This document shows positions 57,218 through 64,000 of a DNA stretch of 64,000 bases, piece after piece (position 1 is the first letter of the stretch; every line of letters begins with the position of its first letter). The notes beneath the pieces were generated by a model. The model did no database searches, was not told the DNA's origin, and worked only from the letters and a program-made list of their open reading frames with translations. This DNA comes from Hirsutella rhossiliensis (lineage: Eukaryota; Ascomycota; Sordariomycetes; Hypocreales; Ophiocordycipitaceae), in the NCBI RefSeq assembly GCF_020360975.1, contig NW_025408667.1:5890001-5954000 (forward strand), in the 5' to 3' direction. The position numbers were made by a program, and so were the translations under genes.

Positions 57218-57572
57218 TTACGGTCCCTGCTCTTGCTCCACCAACTTCTTCAACCTATCCAGTCTCTCCTGCTCCAGAAGCGAGTCTCGCCTCAGTTCTT
57301 TGAGTCTTGCATTCTGGTCTCGTACTTGACGGCTTATCCTGTTAAGCCTTCCTTTGCAAAACCTCCTCTCGCGCCAACTTTTCAAACCTCAAACTTTGGT
57401 TTCCTACTCGCTGATGCGTGTCGTGGAGCCTCACTCGCTCCAGCTCAAGCTCATGCCTCATGATAGCCAAGCTCACGTCCTCTTCATCCGTCGTCGTGGG
57501 CTTGCCGCTGAACGCCGCCCTCTCTGCCTTACGGTGGGCGATAGGGGTCACTGTTGCAAAACTCCCTGTCAT
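57218..57572 (-). pseudogene. Short coiled-coil protein, frameshifted
   Basis: Minus strand from ATG 57572: MTGSFATVTPIAHRKAERAA, then a charged helix (SLAIMRHELELERVRLHDTH). The frame changes near 57350 and continues as SRQVRDQNARLKELRRDSLL with EQERLDRLKKLVEQEQGP and a stop at 57218. The heptad-like spacing of leucines suggests a coiled coil in both halves. I do not recognise the family. Confidence 0.45.
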
Positions 57573-58324
57573 TTTCTTTTGGGTTTAGGCGCCCAGCCCC
57601 CTGGTCATCCGTATACTTCAGGTCAGCATGAGAGTATGTACTGCGGACTAGCAGCGGGCCCGCACGGTCATCCTTCTGCCAGTCTAATTGCCAGTTTGCC
57701 GCACCAGTCGTAAAATGGTATCCGGCTCGCAAACCACTTACACACGTATGGATGCGCATGATGCTATACCCAAAATTCGTTCCTGAAAAGCTGATCGATA
57801 TTTTTCCAAGTGAAATCGAGCGAGCGGCGCGGTGTTTTCGCCAAACAACTTTTTGGTATTGTCGCGGCCCGAAGACAGCGACAATACCAAAGACAAAGAC
57901 GGCGAATATTGCCAAGTCCTCCTGGATGGCGCTGGGAACTTGTGAAAGCCGGGCCCTACAGACAAAGAATGCAAATACACACGAGAGTTTGAGGTCTTCT
58001 GCTATACGGTGCCGAGTTGAAACTTTGGACTTTAATGTTTCCACTTCCTCCTGGCCACCACAGCTGTGTTCAGTTTTCATCCTAACGTTCATAGGAGTAA
58101 CTGGGACGAGGAGCGGCGCCATGAGGCAGCAGAGGATTACCGCAGTAATCCCGCTACTGGTCAGCACCGGACTAGCGTTGAAGTCTTTGCTAAGCCTGGC
58201 GATCTTCATTCGCCATGGCAAGGGATATTGTTCTGTAACTATTCTGCTTATATTAAAATCCCGTTTCCGAGTCCGATCCTATTTGTCCTCCTTTTCCCTG
58301 GTTCTACCTCTTCTCCTCAACCGA
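57573..58324. other. Region open on both strands, coding status unclear
   Basis: Two long frames overlap antiparallel: minus 58221-57529 (230 residues) and plus 57752-58579 (275 residues). Neither shows a domain or splice structure. At most one can be real. Confidence 0.25.
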
Positions 58325-59943
58325 AATGGGCCCTCCACAGATTCCCCCGGGCATGTCTACTGCGTCCAAGCCGGACAGAAGCACTATGACCTCTTCACTA
58401 CCATATACGTTGGCGCGAACTATTGCGGCCGTTGCGGCTTGGCCAACCCTTTCGGCCGCAGCGTCGGGCCAGGTCTAAAACTCCGGCACTTCCTGGCCCA
58501 TATGATGAGGTGGTCGAGGTCGAGGACTCTCCGCCACGGCCAGTCAGTCCAGCAAGTCAGCTGCTGCGTGACAGACTGAAACCAGTGTCATCCATCGGCG
58601 TTGGACACGCCGCCCAACTACCCCAATGAAGTTGCTGGTACCGGTGCGATGAATACACGGGCACGCATACCTCCCTTCGAGGCGTCAAGCAATCCCCAGT
58701 TCATGACCGTCGCATCAACGGCCAGTCGAGCCATTCAAAACTCCAAAGGCAGCACCAGGAAGCCTGCGAGGCAACGAACTGGCTACCAGTGGGTCCATGT
58801 AAGCCTGCTGCTTGTGAGTTTGGAGACCAGGTACTTCAACGGGCTTGCAGTGGAGGTTCCAGAGACGGTGCTGCCTCTGAAGGATACGGTGATCAAGTTT
58901 CCCTCGGCAGATCTACTGACTTGGCCCTCGTTCACCGAGACTTTATTCGATCACCTCCGTCCGCTTCCGCCCACGATCGATCCTGCCAATAAAGATCTAT
59001 CGCACAGGGTGTAGAGCAGCAGCAAGCATGAAGATCAGGAAGTGGAAGAACTCTTGATTTAGCTATCTAGAGGGGAAAAGGAGCAACATCTTTATAGATG
59101 ACATAAAGGAGTGGCTGGGAGATGCTAGAAGCATCTGATCATATAGTGTAGGTGCCTATAACGTGTGCATAATGTTGATGGTTGGTGTGGCTGTTTGGCA
59201 TAGTGTAGATGGTAGGGGTTAGCCTGTTGGAGGCTGATATCCTGTGTGTGACAAGATCTCTGGAACATTTCTTACGCTTCGACCTTCTCTGGCAAGAAAA
59301 TCGTTACCGTTCCAAACACCGACAAGTACACGACACCGTCAAGCATGCTCGCATCGGGGCACTTTTCGAACAACCAAGCAGGGCAGTTGAAGGTGCTAGT
59401 CGTTCTGACATCCACGGATGTGGTTGATAAGCAGGAGCCGGTCACACCGTTGAGGCCAGATCAATGCTCGACGCCAGTCAAGGAAGACAAGAAACGGAGG
59501 GTCAAGCAAGAAGACATAAGCCCAGCCTCTAGACGCAAGAAGCGCGTCAAGCAAGAGAGCAAGTCAAGGAAGAGATACGCGTCAAGATTAAGCACGAAGA
59601 GCCCGTTTCAACTTCATCCTGCCAGAGCCCGACACGCGACGAGCTTGGATATACTGCCAAAGAAATTGTTGGACATGGGGATGCGGTAGGCCTTGGTGAG
59701 CTGGAAGATCCACTATGCGATTTAGTGTTTGGCAGTGACCCTAGTGGAAAGGTGTATAAAGGCGTGGTGGCCGAAGGAGTCGAAGTGGACGAAGAAGATA
59801 GAGAGGAGGAGACAAGTTTTGTTCCGGAGTTCGTAAGAAACCGAACCAACTCATCAACGAGCCGAGCGCTAACTTCAACAGGTAAACCCGGAGTCAATTT
59901 CCCAAGCCTTCAGGGAAACTCAAACTCGACTGTCCGACACTAA
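58325..59943 (+). pseudogene. Unnamed lysine-rich protein gene split by a solo LTR
   Basis: A candidate start is MGPPQIPPGMSTASKPDRST at 58325. The frame changes near 58470 into a Pro/Ser-rich acidic segment (YDEVVEVEDSPPRPVSP) and then runs 58601-59014, including TRKPARQRTGYQWVHVSLL and LPLKDTVIKFPSADLLTWPS. At 58993 a 256-base solo LTR intervenes. Beyond it the host frame resumes as WNISYASTFSGKKIVTVPN, then VLVVLTSTDVVDKQEPVTPL, a basic region KKRRVKQEDISPASRRKKRV resembling a nuclear signal, and (after a shift near 59570) an acidic tail to 59943. Family unknown; nuclear location inferred. Confidence 0.5.
58998..59253. mobile_element. Solo LTR inside a host gene
   Basis: 256 bases, starts TATCGCAC and ends GTGTGACA (an imperfect inverted pair consistent with an original TG...CA), flanked by the 5-base duplication AGATC at 58993-58997 and 59254-59258. 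If the LTR and one duplication are ignored, the host codons on either side lie in the same frame. A relative lies at 50656-50869. Confidence 0.75.
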
Positions 59944-60343
59944 CGCTGCTAAAGCGCTTCCTCCAGCTCACTCTACACGCTTCAAGGGTGCAAAGATCCC
60001 TACAACGTTTGCTATTCGATATAGGAAAAGGAAGGATTGACTACTCAGGCTCCCCATTCGAACCATCGCTATCCTCCCGTCATCACTTACCGGTATTTTC
60101 TCCATGTCGCTTCCCTGCACGTCCTCAAACCCAAGCTCAACAAGTGGCTGCTCTGCTGGTTCCCCATCTCCAAATTCACCTTCTCGGGCTTGATTTGCTT
60201 GCTCAAGTAATGCTTGCTATACGCGCTTAGATTGGTCAACTCGCAAATAAATAGTATGTCTTACATATTCAGCAACGCCTCCAGTTGGCGCTTTACGGTA
60301 TGCCAGCGTAGGCTGTCGGCCACTTTCGATATGTTGAATTATC
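59944..60343. other. Spacer, no gene seen
   Basis: Plain sequence between the lysine-rich gene and the integrase-type gene, which converge here. Confidence 0.35.
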
Positions 60344-61814
60344 TTATCTCGAAGACCAAGGTAAAACGCTTGAAAGGTCGCAACTTGTCCGGCTCCTGGT
60401 GAGTTCCAAGGACTACGTGATCGTAGCCCATTTCAAGGAGAACTTGGCGGCACCAGTTCTTTGTCTCCGGCTCCAAACTCGTGCTAATGTCAATATCAGC
60501 CAACGGCCGCTCCATTTCGTCTAGAATGGAGCGGTCAATCGATACCCCAATTGCATGCCTTGTCTGGGTCGGGGTAATGGTAGTTCATCCAGGGCTGGCC
60601 GTGGACCACATGGGGACGGTTCTTTTGGAGGCGTATCCGATGAAGATTCCACGCCTCCACGAAGTCGAAGAGTTCTCGGCGTAGTAAGTCTTCGAAGACG
60701 GCGTAGATGGAAATCTGATCTTCCAGCATATCGCCGTCGAAGTCCCCGTCCTGGCGAGTTCTCCAAAGTAGTCTACCTACTGCCGGGACGAGACATGCAG
60801 CATGCGCTCCCACCAACTCTCGATCTTAACGTTCTTCGTACTTGGAGCCGCCTTGTACGAATCCTTTAGTCGATTTCCTTGTTGGAAAACTTGCCCATGC
60901 CATTCCACTCGCCCGTCTGTTGCCAAGACAAAGTTCCAGTGTGCTGCTGCGACCAATGGCGTTTCGCTCCCCCTGTCTGCTTGCAAATACCATGGCCGAA
61001 AGCCGTAGGCGCCACACGCGGCCAAGTACTGCTTCAATACGCTCAAAGCGGTTGTAGCGGAGTGGCCAATATAAAACCAGATAATGTTGCGCGAGTATGC
61101 ATCGATTGCTGCATATATCTCGAATCCATACGCCTTGAGCTTGTCGTGACCGTCAATGCACCACTGGTAGTTTGGTCCTGGGACAAGAAACTGTCCCTTC
61201 TTCCTCCGAAACATCCTTTTTCGGAGTTCGACCTCATTTGGGAACATGATTTTGTACATCGCAAAGAGGGGGTCTCTCGGGACCCAGAGCTGCTTTTGCT
61301 GACGAAGATAAGGCTGGAGAAGGCTTTTGCCATATCCCGAAATGGCATTGGACCGTCGCGTCATCTCGATGATAACCTGTTCTGTCTTTTCCAGCAACAC
61401 AAGGCGCTCCTCGTCACTATTGAGCCTGCGTACCCAGCGGCGGTCCGGGTGAAGTCTGATGCGCTTTAGACCTCGTTTCGTGATCGGCCAGCCTTGTCTT
61501 TGTAGCACGCTCAGCGTCTGCTTCTCGGTAAGCCCAACGCGAAAGATCAGGTCACGGATGGTTTCTATCAGCTCTGGAGTTTCTTTGGTACGGGCTTGCT
61601 GGCGCGGGAGACCCCAGTTTGCGATTCGGCGAGAGAGTGTACTGAGATTGACGGCGACATGGTAATGCTTCCGAAGCTTATACTTAATCTTGCTTCGCGA
61701 GACACCGTTGAGGTATAGATGAGTGATATAGTTACGGTATTGATCGATTGGATTGGGCGGACGTGCCATTGTTGCCGGTAACGTCGAAGGGATGGTGATT
61801 TTCTTGGTCCTCAT
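60344..61814 (-). pseudogene. Integrase-core (DDE) protein, two frameshifts
   Basis: Minus strand from ATG 61814, or more likely the second ATG at 61769 (MARPPNPIDQYRNYITHLYL). Helix-turn-helix segments come first (YLNGVSRSKIKYKLRKHYHV; LSTLSRRIANWGLPRQQ). The catalytic core follows, with YQWCIDGHDKLKAYGFEIYA (first Asp), WYLQADRGSETPLVAAAHWN (second Asp) and KNVKIESWWERM (Glu). The frame changes near 60790, giving EDQISIYAVFEDLLRRELFD and WNLHRIRLQKNRPHVVHGQP, and near 60560 to a tail ending at 60344. The order matches the fungal integrase-core family related to Ginger-type DNA transposons. No terminal inverted repeats were found, so it may be a domesticated or stranded copy. Confidence 0.7.
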
Positions 61815-62038
61815 GCCAGGAAAAAGGGGGACAGCGATATAAATTGACTTACCGCGTTTTCCCGCAGCGGTGGTGCCGCTGGCCCGCAGCGGCTTAGTGC
61901 CAGGGGGCTGTTCGTGGAACGGTTACCAAACCAGGAACAGATCGACGCTGCTCACCCGCAAATATTTACAGAACCCAGATCCCTTCCAACCCTAGTTCCT
62001 ACCTTTCCCTTCTGTATCATCATTGCCGTGGAAAGCCA
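61815..62038. promoter_or_regulatory. Divergent intergenic region
   Basis: 224 bases between the divergently oriented integrase-type gene and the cysteine-cluster gene. It holds a GC-rich partial palindrome (CCGCAGCGG..CCGCTGG..CCGCAGCGG, 61864-61893). A word GCTGGCCCGCAGCGGC (61879) recurs as GCTGGTCCGCAGCGGC near 62970, past the other end of the cysteine-cluster gene. Confidence 0.3.
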
Positions 62039-62800
62039 ATGGTCAGCAGCGTTGTCATGTCCACAGCAGATCCCGCTATCGTAAGTGAAACTGCAGTCGC
62101 TGGCCCGATGGATGGGGACTCGCCCAGCAGGAATAAAATAGTCAAGGGTAGAGGATTGGTCCGACTCAACGCCCGCAAATCCACGGCCAAGATTACCGTA
62201 CAATCCAATAAGTTCTTCTATGAAGAAGAGGCGGCTGCTAACTTGCTCGCCCGAGCAGAAGAAGAAGCAGACAAAAAAGGCCCCTCCCGTCGGCTCGGTG
62301 CGAGACTTCCCATGCCGTCCTTGCGTCACACGCGCCACCAAGACTCCCGGCCATGAATGTGCCTCCCAGGACAGTACGTTGATTGTCCCCTGTAGTATAT
62401 GTCTGCCTCACTAATTTGCCGGGATAGATACCGGTGCTGCGTGCTGGGACTGCGCAAAGAACGCTCACACGTGCAGGCCAGTATGAGACCTTTGTTTGCT
62501 CCAAAGAAGCGAGAAATTAATCGAGTTGAATGTTCTAGGTCCCTGCTGGGGCTGTTGCTGCCGTGCGTGCCTTTTGGGACGTGAATCGGCATCTCAAGCT
62601 TGCAGATGCCGAACCCGATGACACCTGGCGCATCGCTGCGCAGCGAGCAGCACAACAGCTACGTGCTTGCGGTGGTAGTGCGGCTCCTTCTACCGCTTCA
62701 GGACCAGCTCCGCTTTGGCCCCGAAGAGCGGAAGCTTATGGCGTTAGAAACCATCGCTGAGGCTGCTCGGCTCTGGATTGTGAGCGAACTGAAGTTGTGA
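62039..62800 (+). pseudogene. Cysteine-cluster hypothetical protein, three exons, two frameshifts
   Basis: ATG 62039 (MVSSVVMSTADPAIVSETAV). The frame slips in an A6 run near 62275. Exon 1 then carries DFPCRPCVTRATKTPGHECA. Intron 62374-62427 (GTACGT, CTAAT branch, TAG) leads to exon 2 with TGAACWDCAKNAHTCRP, and intron 62481-62538 (GTATGA...CTAG) leads to exon 3 with VPAGAVAAVRAFWDVNRHLK. A second slip near 62663 leads to VVRLLLPLQDQLRFGPEERK and ETIAEAARLWIVSELKL, stop 62800. Two C-x2-C-then-C groups, one per exon, suggest metal binding. Paralogues of this layout are common near fungal transposons, but the function is unknown to me. Confidence 0.55.
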
Positions 62801-63068
62801 GTTGCATTTCGGCTGCTAACTGATATATAGCAGCTTAACAAGCCGGAGGATGAGGACGAGGAGAATGTATAGATAGAATAAGGGAACACATTAAAGCGTT
62901 GGAATTACCGTGCGGTATTTTCGCCATAGGCGACTGATATGTTTGTGACGAGAGACGCGCTGCTGGTCCGCAGCGGCCCCGTAGCTGTGACTACACCTGC
63001 CGTAACGCCAAATTTTCCAACGAAGTTGGGCCGAGATACATAGACCAATGTACCGTGGGGCGGGCCGT

Positions 63069-63488
63069 TCATGCCGCTAACCCATTTTGACTCTCGCGCG
63101 GTGACTTTTTGGGTTTTGCAACAGTGACCCCTATAGCCTGCCGTACTGCCTGGCCACCTTCGGCAGTTGTCATCGCTACATCATCGCCCGTAGCGATCTC
63201 TGTTGTAGCAATACTTCCGATTGACGGTGGTAGTCCGAAATAAGCGCAGTAGACGAACCACCGTATGAATGTCGATGTTATTTCTGTTCTCTCGACGTCG
63301 ACCTCATTCTGCATCTGAGGAAGAAAGAGATGTGCTTTGTCATAATCGTGATCAAGAGCATTCGGTCGGCCGTATCGCTTTGGTGGCTGGTCATGCTCTC
63401 TGATAACCTCTTGGCCGCTGGACAAAAAATACACACACACACACACCGGAAAGTCGCCTTCAGATGACACGAAATGGACGCCCAACAT
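63069..63488 (-). CDS. Hypothetical protein fragment
   Basis: 139 residues including REHDQPPKRYGRPNALDHDY and EVDVERTEITSTFIRWFVYC, which look protein-like. The start is uncertain because the first part crosses the AC microsatellite (coded as alternating V and C). Probably the 3' part of a larger gene whose N-terminus is lost or outside the readable frame. Family not recognised. Confidence 0.3.
   Translation of the reverse strand: MLGVHFVSSEGDFPVCVCVYFLSSGQEVIREHDQPPKRYGRPNALDHDYDKAHLFLPQMQNEVDVERTEITSTFIRWFVYCAYFGLPPSIGSIATTEIATGDDVAMTTAEGGQAVRQAIGVTVAKPKKSPRESQNGLAA
63430..63447. repeat. AC microsatellite
   Basis: About nine AC units. Confidence 0.9.
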
Positions 63489-63875
63489 AGAGGCAGTTCG
63501 TGCGACAATACGATTTGCGATAGCGACGGCACGACTCGCGAGTACACGACATTGAGAACAGACTGCGAACCCACACCTTCCTTATTACTCTTTTCCTACT
63601 AACACGCCCGCTCTGGGCTCGGGCCTCAGGTCGCAGGCACCGCTTCAGCCGCCGCAGATAGGACCCTGAACACTTGAAGAACAACCTTCAAGCTCGCCTG
63701 CCTGGAACAATTTCAAGCGCCCGGACCCTCCGAGTGCGATGCAAATTCTGTTGAGACCAAATTGCCGAGATCGAACACAATATGGGCTTCAGGATACCAT
63801 GTCAAAGATTGAGAAATGAACATGTCCGTAATCAGATAGTAGCCTTATTGGCCTACGGCCATCAGGCGTAATTAA

Positions 63876-63899
63876 TACACACACACACACACACACACA
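63876..63899. repeat. AC microsatellite
   Basis: About twelve AC units, close to the right end of the window. Confidence 0.9.
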
Positions 63900-64000
63900 T
63901 GTCAAGTTCTCAATGTGTTACCCAGCCTCAAAGCACTGGCTGGTGCTATACTCAGGGAAGGGATGCCTGGCTCTTGAAACAAATTTTGGGATCATCTCGT

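Larger units (their letters stand above)
62801..64000. other. Right edge of window, sparse
   Basis: Contains one possible minus-strand coding segment (63069-63488) and two AC microsatellites. The remainder shows no gene. Confidence 0.35.

Noticed and set aside
57529..58579. Overlapping antiparallel 230- and 275-residue frames as genes
   Set aside because: Both lack domains and plausible splicing, and they exclude one another.
60344..63060. Integrase-type and cysteine-cluster genes as one transposon unit
   Set aside because: Only a 16-base word is shared by the flanks and it is in direct orientation. No inverted ends or target duplication were found.
1..64000. Starship giant element
   Set aside because: No tyrosine-recombinase captain gene with its expected motifs was seen at either side of the cargo-like genes.

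Overview
The window looks like a transposon-rich accessory or subtelomere-like block from a filamentous ascomycete (Pezizomycotina; a sordariomycete is my guess, not proven). The reasons are short GT-AG introns of 50-58 bases, Mutator, hAT, Ty3 chromovirus, Tad-type LINE and Helitron relics of fungal type, a LysM gene, and a long tract almost emptied of CA/TG dinucleotides, the signature of repeat-induced point mutation (RIP). No bacterial-style operon, rRNA or convincing tRNA was seen. Host genes are few and most carry frameshifts.

Layout. 259-2870 is a Mutator-like element with matched inverted repeats and a 9-base target duplication. 3485-5413 encodes a large secreted protein with a signal peptide, a cysteine-bearing N-terminal region and a repetitive Ala/Gln/Lys tail; it is the cleanest host gene here and lies next to the RIP tract. 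6720-17515 is the RIP tract. Inside it can still be read a short LTR element (7290-9162, target duplication CGCTC), three related Tad-type ORF1 segments, a gag-like segment, and a 568-base solo-LTR-like insertion that largely escaped RIP. 17516-22330 is ordinary DNA with one multi-exon SANT/Myb-like gene broken by two frameshifts. 22380-26547 holds Tad LINE fragments, a Tad-to-Helitron junction and an 870-base minisatellite of 17-base units (about 46).

27290-45485 is a stack of transposons: repeat family R (copy A), a left-truncated hAT, a Mutator-like element with identical 101-base inverted repeats, a Ty3/gypsy chromovirus with a self-primer site, a chromodomain scrap of another Ty3 element, and two more hAT elements, of which the 4.3-kb hAT-3 has Ac-like ends and a perfect 8-base duplication. 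45494-64000 mixes broken genes (LysM protein, kinase-like protein inside an inverted repeat, coiled-coil protein, a lysine-rich protein interrupted by a solo LTR, an integrase-core protein, a cysteine-cluster protein) with Tad relics and two more copies of repeat R.

Two histories sit side by side. The 6.7-17.5 kb tract was heavily RIPed. The elements at 29.7-45.5 kb keep normal CA/TG content and near-identical termini, so they inserted later or escaped RIP. Almost every coding region, including those in elements with identical ends, carries single-base frameshifts. This means either many defective copies mobilised in trans or indel errors in the assembly, and it should be settled before any gene is called dead.
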